64,000 bases of DNA from RGIG8244 sp045639325 (GCA_045639325.1 JAZUCU010000040.1:1-64000); one strand, 5' to 3'. Positions 33,346 through 42,355 are shown, counted from the first letter of the stretch. Notes: a model not told the origin generated them from the letters alone. Numbers and translations are program-made.

Positions 33346-33807
33346 TTATTTATCCAATGTCATGGAGAATTTTGAAACTTTGCATGCTTTCGGCGCTTCC
33401 AGAACGATTCGGAAAGAGAAAGGAGCTTTGTTTTTCATCTTTTTTTCCGGAAGATTGAAGACGATATCAAAGTCTTTGGTCTGTTCCGCATTGGGGATGC
33501 GTGTTGTGTTGATGGTTCCCAGCCAGGTACCGCTTTTATCATAAATGTACATCGCGATGGTGGCACCCTTACCCTGGAGCGCAAGTTTGATATTGAGCTT
33601 TTTATTTTCGCCCATGATGTATTTGCGTTTGGTGTAAGTTCTGCCGGTGAATTCCATGGCATTGTCTGCGGTGCGGGTGACTTTGCCATGCCAGTACATG
33701 ATTTTGCCGTCTTTGACTTCCCATCCGGTTTCGGGCAGGGGATCGGCGCCGAGTGTGATTGAGAGAGCGGAGAGGATAGCCAGAGAGAATATTGATTTCA
33801 TTTTCAT
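33346..33807 (-). CDS. Small secreted beta-sandwich protein
   Basis: 153 residues with a signal peptide (MKMKSIFSLAILSALSITLG); an ATG two codons later is an alternative start. The mature part (about 130 residues) looks like a single beta-sandwich of the carbohydrate-binding type (LALQGKGATIAMYIYDKSG, ending CKVSKFSMTLDK) and resembles the C-terminal domain of the DUF4838 protein encoded 12 bases upstream. It could be a stand-alone binding subunit for the same substrate. Function is inferred from position and predicted fold only. Confidence 0.7.
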   Translation of the reverse strand: MKMKSIFSLAILSALSITLGADPLPETGWEVKDGKIMYWHGKVTRTADNAMEFTGRTYTKRKYIMGENKKLNIKLALQGKGATIAMYIYDKSGTWLGTINTTRIPNAEQTKDFDIVFNLPEKKMKNKAPFSFRIVLEAPKACKVSKFSMTLDK

Positions 33808-33819
33808 GTTGTATGATCC

Positions 33820-36687
33820 TTATTGAACTGTTACGTTGCTGAGGCGGAATTTTGCACCATCTTTGCCGGTTGTGAAGACAACGCGGTAGGAGGAGCAATT
33901 TGCCGGAATTTTGATGGCGACTTCATAGACACCGTTGCCTTTGGAGACCTTTTTGCCGTGTGTGACGCCATAGATTTGTTTGAGACCGCGGAATTTCTGG
34001 ATCCCAACCTGAACGGGCTGAGATTTGCCTTCGGCGGTATAGGTGACCTTGATGGTTTCGCCGGCGATGGCGGGGAACTGTTTGGTGTTGATCATGAGAT
34101 CATTCGGTTTCATATCCACATCGGCAACTTTGGGGTTTTTATCTTTGCCGGTGAAGTTGATCACGCCGTGCGTCAGATTCCAGTTGCCGATTTCGTTACG
34201 GATGCAGCCTTCATCAAAAGTCAAAGCGTTTGTTTCGGCTTTTGATGCATCGTCTTTGATGCTGATGTAGCCCATGTTACCGATACATTCGGCTGCGGAG
34301 GCAAAGAATTTGTTCCAGACAAGTTTATGTTCCGGAGCAAAACGGCGGAAGTTCATACGGAACTGACGCATGCCGTTTTTGCCGATCTGGGAGAGGGGGA
34401 CAGCCATCTGCCAGTGCCATTTATTTTCGGTTTCCAACTGACGGAATTTTACTTCAAATTTGCCGCTCTTGAGGTGTGTTACGTCGTTGATGAGTTCTGT
34501 TTCATAGCGGAGCGGGATTTTTGTCCGGCGATCCAATGCGATCTGTGTGATGGGAGCAGAACCTTTTTCAGAGAAGAAGACTTCAAAGAAGTTTTTCCAC
34601 ATATAGTCGGTCTGCTTTTTGTTGTCGATGAACTCCATGTAGAGAAACTTGCTGTCCGCCTGCAATTTCAGCTGGAAGGCACCGGGGACGACATCGCCTG
34701 TTTCCAGAGTATGACAATCGGATAAAGCAACGCCTTTGGACCAATCGACTTTTGTCAGATCGCCGTTTGCATCTGCCACGCGGAGAATGGTAGCCGTTTT
34801 TTCTGCCATTTTCAGGATTTTAGCACGGCGTTTCTGGTCTTTGTGACCTTCCACTGCCTGATCCCAGAATCCTTTGCGGATCCAGGAGATACGTTTCTTG
34901 ATCAGCGGGGAATCGGCTTTTGCTTCTGCGGATTCGATCAACTTGGAAAGACGTGCCATACGTTCATCGGTACCCACGCTCCAGTTGTTTGCTGCGTTGA
35001 GCATACCGGACCCGAGGGAGTGAGCGCGGAGACGTTTTGCGATGGAAGTTTTGCCGAACATGGAAGCCGGATAATTTTTCCAGTTCCAGTAAATGCTTTC
35101 CAGTTCGGTGAAGAATGCTTTCATATCATCGCCGGCTTTGCCGTAGAAGAGGCGGAAATGTTCATCCAGAAGGGCGCGGACATCCTGATCTGCGTCATAG
35201 AACATCTTGGTTGCCACGTAAACTTCCAGCATATTTCTTGCCCATTCGCACTCGATGAAGTAACCGCGCATCCCATCATTGACCATTTCTTTGACGATCT
35301 TACCGGTATTTTCGGGATAGACGCCGGGGAAGAATTTGTGTTTGAAACGGGTTTTGGAATCCCAGCTGGGACCGAAGAGATAAAGCCAGCAGGTCATGAC
35401 CCGTTTGCCTTTATTGGTCATCCATTTTTTGTAGATTTCATCATGCTGGATCTTGTAGAATTCCGGATTCCACCATGCGTGAATACCCAGACACATCTGG
35501 ACGCAGAGGTTTTCCGGGAGTTTCACGTTGTCCGGATAAGCGAGGGAACGCTGGTATGCCAATGTGGAAATACCGATTTCCGGATTCTTTTTCGCCACAC
35601 CGTTTGCAATGTCGGCAATCCACTGCCACATCAAGTGGTTCTGGCTGTGTTTTGCTGCTTTTGCGGCGCAGGTATCGCAGTGGCAGGGACCCTGGGTGTC
35701 CTGGTGCTGAACGGAGGAGAAGAAGGGCTTGCCGGGAATACGTTTCTGATATGCGCCGTTGGAGGGGAGACCGACCATGGGTTTGCCGTCCCACTGTTCC
35801 AATGCCTGATTCACAAAGAAGTCGATTACCCCTTGGGAGGAGAAACAAACACTGGAGGGGCAGTCTGCATCATTGGGATATTCTCTGCGGAGGAAGCCAT
35901 CGAGGGGAGTCATTTTGCCCTTGTAGCCTTTTGCAAAGTAGTCGGGACGTTTTTCCTTGAAGAGTTTTGCATAAGCGGGCTTTTTTGCTTTATCCCAGTA
36001 GGTGAAATAGATCCGGTACACGTTGTGATTGGTCTGGCCGAAGAAGCCGACTGTACGCCAACGCAGACGCATCAGGGTTTCATCACGATGCGTGTATTTC
36101 AATACGGAAAGCATGAGATTGCGTCCACCGGAGTTGTAAAGACCGCGGAAGGCATCGACTTTCGGTGTATGTTCGTGATCTTTGACTGTGACGGACAGGG
36201 TTTTCCGGGGAATGAATGCGGTTGCATCGTCGGTCAAACCGTACCAGCGGACACCGCAATATTTTTCCAGGAAGTCGTATACAGCAAAGAGGGTACCGAT
36301 GGAACCGTTGATGGGGAAAGAACGCCAGTTTTTATAATCGACTTTGCCGGGGGCTGTCTTGTCGTAACCGAAAATGCGGATCTGATTGCCGTTGAATTGG
36401 ACGGCGGAAAATTCTTTTTCGTATTTGAGTTGCTTTTCATTCCCAAGAATAATCTGAATTTTGCCGTCGGATGCCTTGCCGTTTTCCACAACAGGCAATG
36501 TTGTGCCGGTGATCATTTTGATGTGATGATTCAATTCCAACGCACCCATCTGGGCAGGTTTTGTAGCGTCTTTGTAAAGAACGATCTCTGCCATGGGCTT
36601 GCCGTCTTTGACAAGAGTCAATTCTTTTGCGGGGAGCATCAGGGCGGCAGCGCAAAGTCCCAATGCTAATAGTGTTTTTGCTTTCAT
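33820..36687 (-). CDS. Secreted DUF4838 glycosidase-like protein with C-terminal binding domains
   Basis: 955 residues. Signal peptide MKAKTLLALGLCAAALMLPA, then an alpha/beta domain (residues about 22-160, with GTLFAVYDFLEKYCGVRW), then the DUF4838-like region with CxCxxC at Cys335/337/340 (CHCDTC). Residues about 690-850 resemble a CBM9-like domain (FLYMEFIDNKKQ, HWQMAVPLSQIG) and residues about 865-955 a further small sandwich (VQVGIQKFRG, FRLSNVTVQ). The pseudopilin gene lies 34 bases upstream. Polysaccharide degradation at the cell surface is inferred; the substrate is not known. Confidence 0.87.
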   Translation of the reverse strand: MKAKTLLALGLCAAALMLPAKELTLVKDGKPMAEIVLYKDATKPAQMGALELNHHIKMITGTTLPVVENGKASDGKIQIILGNEKQLKYEKEFSAVQFNGNQIRIFGYDKTAPGKVDYKNWRSFPINGSIGTLFAVYDFLEKYCGVRWYGLTDDATAFIPRKTLSVTVKDHEHTPKVDAFRGLYNSGGRNLMLSVLKYTHRDETLMRLRWRTVGFFGQTNHNVYRIYFTYWDKAKKPAYAKLFKEKRPDYFAKGYKGKMTPLDGFLRREYPNDADCPSSVCFSSQGVIDFFVNQALEQWDGKPMVGLPSNGAYQKRIPGKPFFSSVQHQDTQGPCHCDTCAAKAAKHSQNHLMWQWIADIANGVAKKNPEIGISTLAYQRSLAYPDNVKLPENLCVQMCLGIHAWWNPEFYKIQHDEIYKKWMTNKGKRVMTCWLYLFGPSWDSKTRFKHKFFPGVYPENTGKIVKEMVNDGMRGYFIECEWARNMLEVYVATKMFYDADQDVRALLDEHFRLFYGKAGDDMKAFFTELESIYWNWKNYPASMFGKTSIAKRLRAHSLGSGMLNAANNWSVGTDERMARLSKLIESAEAKADSPLIKKRISWIRKGFWDQAVEGHKDQKRRAKILKMAEKTATILRVADANGDLTKVDWSKGVALSDCHTLETGDVVPGAFQLKLQADSKFLYMEFIDNKKQTDYMWKNFFEVFFSEKGSAPITQIALDRRTKIPLRYETELINDVTHLKSGKFEVKFRQLETENKWHWQMAVPLSQIGKNGMRQFRMNFRRFAPEHKLVWNKFFASAAECIGNMGYISIKDDASKAETNALTFDEGCIRNEIGNWNLTHGVINFTGKDKNPKVADVDMKPNDLMINTKQFPAIAGETIKVTYTAEGKSQPVQVGIQKFRGLKQIYGVTHGKKVSKGNGVYEVAIKIPANCSSYRVVFTTGKDGAKFRLSNVTVQ

Positions 36688-36721
36688 GATACTTTTATAT
36701 TCCTTTCAAATGTAATAGTTT

Positions 36722-37453
36722 TTATAAATTGTTCCACGGTACTGAGTCTGTCAGCGCGGCATGCCAGAACAAACTCTTTTTCATCAGATCCAATTTGGAC
36801 GTTGTATTCATATCCGGATAGCCCTGAATGCAGGGAATCGCTTTTCTCAAGCGCAGTTCGGTATGACCATCCATGAATGTGACGGCAGCTTTTTTGTTAT
36901 GGCGGAATGCCACAGTTGCTTTTGTGTGAGTTGCCGGGTCTGCGGGAGTTGTTCCATTCATATCTACACGCCAATGGTTGTAATTTTCAGCAAGCAGACA
37001 GGTTTTCTGAGGTCTTTTGAAAACTGATTTCTTGCGGCTGTTGGCAACGCCGGATTCCTTTGTCGGGGATTCAGAACCCACCAAACCGTAGATATTGGCT
37101 CCGTAGGAGGTTCCGAACAGACCGTTTTTATATCCCTCAAAAGGATATTCCGGGCAGCGGAAAACGCCATTGGGGTATTTCGTTGCGCTGTGCTGCAATT
37201 TATACATAGTTGCGATTGACCCCAGATAATATTTGTTGTCATTAAAGGTATAAGGCTGGGGGTAATATTCCTTGTAATCTTCGCTGTAAATATTGAAGAC
37301 CTGACCAATCTGGCTGATGTTTGAGACACATCGTGCACCATTGCCGGTCTGTTTGATTTTACCCAATGCCGGGAGCAGCATTGCCGCAAGGATGGCAATG
37401 ATGGCGATAACCACCAGCAACTCGATCAGAGTGAAAGAAGCTCTTTTTTTCAT
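36722..37453 (-). CDS. Pseudopilin-like protein paired with a DUF4838 enzyme
   Basis: 243 residues. N-terminus MKKRASFTLIELLVVIAIIA with Glu+5; Ser stands before Phe where the classical prepilin peptidase site has Gly. CVSNISQIGQVFNIY follows the helix. The C-terminus has a perfect H-X9-DG (FRHNKKAAVTFMDGH). It lies between a GntR gene (45-base gap) and a DUF4838 gene (34-base gap) and belongs to the same five-gene transcript. Confidence 0.88.
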   Translation of the reverse strand: MKKRASFTLIELLVVIAIIAILAAMLLPALGKIKQTGNGARCVSNISQIGQVFNIYSEDYKEYYPQPYTFNDNKYYLGSIATMYKLQHSATKYPNGVFRCPEYPFEGYKNGLFGTSYGANIYGLVGSESPTKESGVANSRKKSVFKRPQKTCLLAENYNHWRVDMNGTTPADPATHTKATVAFRHNKKAAVTFMDGHTELRLRKAIPCIQGYPDMNTTSKLDLMKKSLFWHAALTDSVPWNNL

Positions 37454-37498
37454 GATTTTGTTTCCTTTCTTGTTTGTTTTTATTTTATTGTTTGTACA

Positions 37499-38638
37499 TT
37501 ATGTTGTTTGACGAAGTGTTTGCCAGGCGGTTGCTTCATCCATTACGGGATGCTCAAAATCCTGTACGGCATCCGGTGTTTCTGCACCGGAAAGAAAATA
37601 TTCCGCCATCTTTTCCGCTGTTTCCTGAAACGGACTCCGGGTAAAAAACAGATTCGCCCGCTGACTGGCAGTCCCGTTGAGCAGTTCCCCGTGGCGGACA
37701 TAGATCTGTACGCTGTCGGGCAGGGCGCATAACTGGTGAAGAGAAGCCGGAACTCCGGGATCCGGTTTACCGTCGAAGATCAGGGCATCGAATTGTTTTT
37801 TCCGGTATTGGCTGCGGATGGCAGCGCATTGTTTCAGGAACGGGGTATTTTGTTGACATTTGCACAATTGCAGCTTGGCGGGGGCGGCATTTTCTTTTGC
37901 TGCTTTCAAAATATCCTGTCTGCGTTTTTTTGCTTGCGCCTGCAGAGAAAGGGAATGATTCTCCAACAGGAAAAGCAGGATTTGTTCCGGCTGTTTTGCT
38001 TTGATATGTTCCAACACATCCGGCAGGTAATTTGCCAGAATACTGCGGTAAAAAATCCGGCATGAGGGATCGGTACGCAACAATTTTGGGATCCATCTCA
38101 ATTCATTGATAATGATGCCGGTTTTGCATTTCCGTTTCGATAACAGGGGGATCATTTTCCGATACCAGTCACCGGCAAAGAGTACAATATCATTTTTACG
38201 CAGACGGGAGAAATTCTCCCAGTTGATGTTTTTTCGATCATTCGTTTCGGAAACGGGCAGGGTGACGACATTTGTGCCGTAACGGACTGCTGCTTTCATG
38301 GCACCGTGAATCATATCCCGTACCAGATTATAAGCGATGCTGTCAGCCTTTACAAAAACGTCGGGGCAGGGGACGAGTACATGAATGAGTTTTTTACCTT
38401 TTTCCTCATGAGGGATCAGCCCGGTGACAGGATCTGTAACAAAAATACCGCGTGGCTTTTTGACGATTCTTTTTTCGAAAACCAATTGATCCAATGTTTT
38501 GCGGAGTGTCATTCGTGCCACTCCGGCTTTTTGCGCAAGAAATCGTTCCGTGGGGAGTTTGGATCCCGGCGGATAATTTGCTTCGATCAACGAAAGCATA
38601 ATTGCGTATAATTCTTTCTGTTTAGAGGGATACGGCAT
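37499..38638 (-). CDS. GntR-type transcriptional regulator with sugar-sensor-like domain
   Basis: 379 residues. A GntR winged helix lies in the first about 70 residues (LIEANYPPGSKLPTERFLAQKAGVARMT and wing KRIVKKPRGIFVTDP). The remainder, about 300 residues, resembles a LacI-type periplasmic-binding-protein sensor, more diverged than in the other GntR proteins here. It heads the operon with pseudopilin, DUF4838, small secreted protein and FAD oxidoreductase and presumably controls it. AGGA precedes the ATG. The ligand is unknown. Confidence 0.85.
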   Translation of the reverse strand: MPYPSKQKELYAIMLSLIEANYPPGSKLPTERFLAQKAGVARMTLRKTLDQLVFEKRIVKKPRGIFVTDPVTGLIPHEEKGKKLIHVLVPCPDVFVKADSIAYNLVRDMIHGAMKAAVRYGTNVVTLPVSETNDRKNINWENFSRLRKNDIVLFAGDWYRKMIPLLSKRKCKTGIIINELRWIPKLLRTDPSCRIFYRSILANYLPDVLEHIKAKQPEQILLFLLENHSLSLQAQAKKRRQDILKAAKENAAPAKLQLCKCQQNTPFLKQCAAIRSQYRKKQFDALIFDGKPDPGVPASLHQLCALPDSVQIYVRHGELLNGTASQRANLFFTRSPFQETAEKMAEYFLSGAETPDAVQDFEHPVMDEATAWQTLRQTT

Positions 38639-38671
38639 AAATTTTCCTGCACTCTATGTTATTTGAAATAT

Positions 38672-38700
38672 AAGATAACTTTGGTCTAACTTCATGTCAA
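38672..38700 (-). promoter_or_regulatory. Promoter of the GntR / pseudopilin / DUF4838 operon
   Basis: On the minus strand, consensus -35 TTGACA (38700-38695), 17-base spacer and -10 TATCTT (38677-38672), 33 bases before the GntR start. Confidence 0.7.
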
Positions 38701-38783
38701 GGAGAAAAAAACAAAAAAGCTGATTTTTTTTACAGTTAAGCGGATTTTTTATACGATACAAGATATGCTCTGAAAAATCCTCA

Positions 38784-38811
38784 TTGAAAAAATAAAAAAC
38801 GGTGATACATT
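38784..38811 (+). promoter_or_regulatory. Probable promoter of the phosphoesterase gene
   Basis: -35 TTGAAA (38784-38789), 16-base spacer and -10 TACATT (38806-38811). The string GTGATACATTAT is shared with the AIDA-gene promoter. Confidence 0.6.
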
Positions 38812-38847
38812 ATATCAAAACATAATTTTTTAATACAAGGAGTTCTT

Positions 38848-39963
38848 ATGATTCTGCCTGATTTTATTGATGCACCCCCTGTTGTTTATGCTGTCGGCAA
38901 GGAATATCAAATCTTTGTTCAGGTCAAGCACGAATGTTTGATGTGGGTAAAAGTCGGTTCTGAAGAATATTACGACGATTCCAACGGGATCCTCCGTTCC
39001 GCTTCCATGACTCATAAGATGATCGTTCCCATGGAGGAACTGGATCAGGCAAAGAAATATACCATTTGTTACCGTCTCATCGGGGAACGTTTGCCGTATT
39101 TCTCCAAGACCGGCCCCGTGGAAGAGCTGACGTTTGAATTCCGCCCTGTTCCGGCGGACGGGGAAAATTTGCGTATGTATATGATTTCGGATACTCATAA
39201 CCGGGTCAATGCGCCGGTGGAAGCCGGTAAATTTTTCGGTGATAAACTGGATTTGCTGATTCTCAATGGCGACATTCCTGATCACAGTGGCGACATTAAA
39301 AATTTTGGTGCGTTCCATAGGATCGCAGGCCGGGGCAGTAATGGCAATATCCCCGTTGTGCTGGCACGTGGAAATCACGATTTGCGCGGAATTTGTGCGG
39401 AACAGTTGGCAAATTACACGCCTACGGATAATGGAAAGAGTTATTACACAGTCCGATTGGGCAGCCTCTGGTTCCTGATTATGGATTGCGGCGAAGATAA
39501 GGATGACAGTCATGAAGCCTACGGTTTTACCAACTGTTGTTCCGCCTTCCGGAAACGGGAAACGAAGTTTCTGGAACGGGTGATCCGCAATGCTGCCGAG
39601 GAATATGCTGCGGACGGCGTGAAATATAAATTTGTGGTTTGCCATGTTCCTTTTACGGATATTCAGAAGCCGCCGTTCGATATTGAACAGGAACTTTACG
39701 GCTACTGGTGTAAATTGCTGCGTGAGAGTGTGAAACCCAATCTGATGCTGTGTGGTCACATGCATGATTGTTATGTTTCTCATATCGGGAGTGCTTATGA
39801 TAAACAGGGGCAGGCATGTCCGGTGATTGTCGGCGGCAAACCCGGCCCGAAATCCCAGGAACAGATGGGAACGGCGTTGGAACTTGATGGTATCAAAGCG
39901 CATATTATGTTCACGGATCAGGATCGCCGGATTCATGGCGAAGAGACGCTGGAAATAAAATAA
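38848..39963 (+). CDS. Metallophosphoesterase with N-terminal Fn3-like domain
   Basis: 371 residues, no signal peptide. Residues about 1-105 look like the fibronectin-type sandwich found in front of purple-acid-phosphatase-like enzymes. The catalytic domain has the calcineurin-like blocks ISDTHN (about residue 113), NGDIPD, ARGNHD, a His in VVCHVPF, and GHMHD near residue 307. A good ribosome site (AAGGAG) precedes the ATG. It is divergent from the GntR operon and followed after 70 bases by a separate transporter gene with its own promoter. Substrate unknown. Confidence 0.87.
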   Translation: MILPDFIDAPPVVYAVGKEYQIFVQVKHECLMWVKVGSEEYYDDSNGILRSASMTHKMIVPMEELDQAKKYTICYRLIGERLPYFSKTGPVEELTFEFRPVPADGENLRMYMISDTHNRVNAPVEAGKFFGDKLDLLILNGDIPDHSGDIKNFGAFHRIAGRGSNGNIPVVLARGNHDLRGICAEQLANYTPTDNGKSYYTVRLGSLWFLIMDCGEDKDDSHEAYGFTNCCSAFRKRETKFLERVIRNAAEEYAADGVKYKFVVCHVPFTDIQKPPFDIEQELYGYWCKLLRESVKPNLMLCGHMHDCYVSHIGSAYDKQGQACPVIVGGKPGPKSQEQMGTALELDGIKAHIMFTDQDRRIHGEETLEIK

Positions 39964-39976
39964 CGCGCCGGAAAAT

Positions 39977-40004
39977 TTGAAATACTTTATTCCTGTGGTA
40001 TATT
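39977..40004 (+). promoter_or_regulatory. Promoter of the SBF-type transporter gene
   Basis: -35 TTGAAA (39977-39982), 16-base spacer, -10 TATATT (39999-40004) preceded by TGG; AGGAG ribosome site at 40021-40025. Confidence 0.7.
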
Positions 40005-40033
40005 ATATGCCCTTAATAACAGGAGTTTAAAAT

Positions 40034-41005
40034 ATGTTCAAAAAATTGTATTTGCCCGGCGGCATGATTCTTGCCGTTATTCTTTCTTTTCTCTGCCCGG
40101 AACCCGGAACCTGGTTCAAAGCCTTGCGTGCCGGTTCCTGGCTGACTATGAGCAATTTCCTGATTGTGGTCATTTTCCTTGTTTGTGGCTGGAATGTAGA
40201 TGTCAGTTCCGTCAAGTTTGACCGCAAGTTTGCGCTGTTGTTTGTTTCCGGTGCCATATTTTCTCTCCTGGTCAGTCCGCTTTTGGGTTGGGCGACAGCC
40301 AAAGCATTCTGCATGAGTGTGTTGCCTGCAACCGGATTGATTGTTGCCGTAGCCATGCCGCCGACACTTTCCAGCGGGATCGTGTTGACCGAGACGGCAA
40401 ACGGCAGCACGCTGCTTGCCATTCTGATGACGGTCGGCTATAACCTGTTGAGTGTTATTACGATTCCGTTGATGCTGGCATTGTGTATCACATCCGGCGG
40501 CGAAGTGGATACGAACCCGCTGCGCATGTTTATTCAGCTGGTGGCGTTGGTGCTTCTGCCTTCGATTATCGGTTTTGTATTGAAGAAAGTCACCAAGCGC
40601 AAGCTGCCGAAGATTGCAGGTTATGCGCCTTCGACTGCGGTGATTCTTTTGATTTGGGGATTTTTCTCTGCATCCAGTGCGGAATTCAAACAACATTCCC
40701 CCATGGCATTGCTTCAGGAAGGTGCCAGCGCATTGGTGCTCCATGGCATTCTGCTGGCGGTGATGTGGTATGGCGGACGTCTTTTCAAATGCGGATCAGC
40801 GGAACGGAAAGCATTGCTTTTCACCGGCGGATCCAAAACGATCACCATTGCCATCACCATGCTGAATATTATCGGAGCGGGAACAGGTGCGGCAATGGTG
40901 CCGTGTCTGGTTTACTATTTTGTGCAGTCTCTGGTCGACTCTGCGCTTGCGGGCAAGATGGGGCTCAGCGCATTGAAAGAAGGGGAAGAAAAAGCGGCAT
41001 CATAA
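40034..41005 (+). CDS. SBF/bile-acid:sodium-symporter-like membrane transporter
   Basis: 323 residues with about nine to ten hydrophobic segments. The pattern fits the SBF-like group (PF13593, BASS/YfeH-like): AMPPTLSSGIVLTETANGS in the middle and a C-terminal TGGSKTITIAITMLNI, the two crossing-helix regions that bind Na+ and substrate. Members carry organic anions such as bile acids, pantothenate or other acids with Na+. The substrate here is not shown. It is probably transcribed alone; its last 6 bases overlap the convergent GNAT gene. Confidence 0.87.
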   Translation: MFKKLYLPGGMILAVILSFLCPEPGTWFKALRAGSWLTMSNFLIVVIFLVCGWNVDVSSVKFDRKFALLFVSGAIFSLLVSPLLGWATAKAFCMSVLPATGLIVAVAMPPTLSSGIVLTETANGSTLLAILMTVGYNLLSVITIPLMLALCITSGGEVDTNPLRMFIQLVALVLLPSIIGFVLKKVTKRKLPKIAGYAPSTAVILLIWGFFSASSAEFKQHSPMALLQEGASALVLHGILLAVMWYGGRLFKCGSAERKALLFTGGSKTITIAITMLNIIGAGTGAAMVPCLVYYFVQSLVDSALAGKMGLSALKEGEEKAAS

Positions 41006-41503
41006 ACCGCGTTTCATCCAGTAATCATCCATAAAGAACCCATTGCCGATGTCAATCTTGACGGATCGGAATGTGGTATAGCCGTTTTTGTGGTAGGTCT
41101 GATACGCACGTTCGTTCTGCTTATTGACTGCCAGAACCAGATTTTTGAATCCATGCTTGCGACATTCCTCCGCCACATGGTCAAGCATGGCGTGTCCGTA
41201 TCCTTTGCGGTGATGTTCAGACAACAGATAGAGTTTGTGCAGTTTTGCGGTTGTTTCCGGCTCTTCCTCCCAGGGAGACCAGACCATATATCCGGCGGGT
41301 TCGTTTTCCACATACAGCAGCAGGAAATGATAGCCGTTGCGGAATTCCTTTTCCATGACATCGGGTGCATACATCATGTGCATCATGTATTTGATCTGTT
41401 CCGGGGAGAGGATGGATCGGAACGTTTCCGGCCAGATGGAGTCGGCAATATCCCGTACGATCTGCAAATCAGCCGTTTCTGTAATTTCTCTAAAGTAGTG
41501 CAT
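41000..41503 (-). CDS. GNAT-family N-acetyltransferase
   Basis: 167 residues from the ATG at 41503. A GTG-initiated version starting at 41548 would begin inside the terminator of the gene upstream, so the shorter form is preferred. The acetyl-CoA-binding motif A is LYLLSEHHRKGYGHAMLDH (R/Q-x-x-G-x-G/A type, here HRKGYG), followed by NLVLAVNKQNERAYQTYHKNGY, the classic GNAT motif B. It would transfer an acetyl group to a small molecule or protein; substrate unknown. The ribosome site is weak. Confidence 0.85.
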   Translation of the reverse strand: MHYFREITETADLQIVRDIADSIWPETFRSILSPEQIKYMMHMMYAPDVMEKEFRNGYHFLLLYVENEPAGYMVWSPWEEEPETTAKLHKLYLLSEHHRKGYGHAMLDHVAEECRKHGFKNLVLAVNKQNERAYQTYHKNGYTTFRSVKIDIGNGFFMDDYWMKRGL

Positions 41504-41506
41504 AAG

Positions 41507-41559
41507 AAAATAAAATGCCGGAGACATTGATGTCTTGAGAACAGACACAGGTCCCCGGC
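41507..41559 (-). terminator. Terminator of the secreted protein gene 41576-42355
   Basis: Outer stem GCCGGAGAC / GTCCCCGGC (41517-41525 with 41551-41559, one mismatch), an inner small hairpin, then a T-rich tract on the minus strand. Confidence 0.7.
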
Positions 41560-41575
41560 GTTTCAGGATCAGAGA

Positions 41576-42355
41576 TTATTTTTCAATAGTCAATGTGACA
41601 TTGCGGATCTGGGAGACTGTATCTTTCCGTTTGAATTCCCAGTTTACCAGAATCATCGGGATGATGGTTGCAGTGCCGGGCCAGAAGTTCAGAATGGTGT
41701 TGTTGCCTGCGCGTTTATTGACACCCTGGACGGTCTTTGTCATGGTCTGCCATTCTTTTGCAGGTGCGCTGATGATTGCATATACATAACCGCCGGGGCG
41801 ATGATTGCGGACTGCTGTACCTGCGGGATAGGCTTGGGGAATTGCTTTGTTGAGAGTCAGAACCCATTCACCGTCTTTCTTTTCGATTTTTGTGATCATA
41901 TCGAAAACGGCGTAGTTCGGCAGGTCGGAGAAATCTTCTTTTGCATTGAATGCAATATAAGTTCCTCTGTGCCATTTGCTGCCGTCTTTGATGGAAACGG
42001 TCTTGTCACCGGCTTTTACGGCTTTTGTCAGTGTTGTGAATGTGTTGGAATGATAAGTGACGTTTTGATGATAAATACGTCTGCCGTTTTTGTCATGGCA
42101 GTAATATCCGGCATAGAAAGTGGCGGGTTTTGTATCCGCACCGTTTTTGATGTCGAAAGACAACGTGTATTTTGCCTTCGGATCAAATTTGAATTTGCCG
42201 AATTCAATGATATTGGCGGTTTTTGCTGTCAAGACGTTTTCTTTGACTGTCTGATTGGAGGATTTTTTGAGTTTGTTCAGGTCAAATTTGACTGTTTCTG
42301 CGCTGAGTGTTACAGCTGCCAGCACACCGACGGTGATGAGAGAGAGAGCTTTCAT
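41576..42355 (-). CDS. Secreted beta-sandwich protein of unknown function
   Basis: 259 residues with a signal peptide (MKALSLITVGVLAAVTLSA). The mature protein looks mostly beta-stranded (KYTLSFDIKNGADTKPATFYAG near the front, WEFKRKDTVSQIRNVTLTIEK at the end), with a beta-hairpin-rich insertion in the middle (GDKTVSIKDGSKWHRGTYIAF). This is the jelly-roll style of carbohydrate-binding modules, but no family is recognised. It lies 61 bases downstream of the LacI regulator gene and may be regulated with it. Confidence 0.7.
   Translation of the reverse strand: MKALSLITVGVLAAVTLSAETVKFDLNKLKKSSNQTVKENVLTAKTANIIEFGKFKFDPKAKYTLSFDIKNGADTKPATFYAGYYCHDKNGRRIYHQNVTYHSNTFTTLTKAVKAGDKTVSIKDGSKWHRGTYIAFNAKEDFSDLPNYAVFDMITKIEKKDGEWVLTLNKAIPQAYPAGTAVRNHRPGGYVYAIISAPAKEWQTMTKTVQGVNKRAGNNTILNFWPGTATIIPMILVNWEFKRKDTVSQIRNVTLTIEK

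Noticed and set aside
34843..36669. 608-codon plus-strand frame over the DUF4838 gene
   Set aside because: Antisense shadow; composition is unlike a real protein and the other strand carries a recognisable family.
41504..41548. GTG start at 41548 for the GNAT gene
   Set aside because: It would place the start inside the terminator hairpin of the preceding gene; the ATG at 41503 fits the usual GNAT length.
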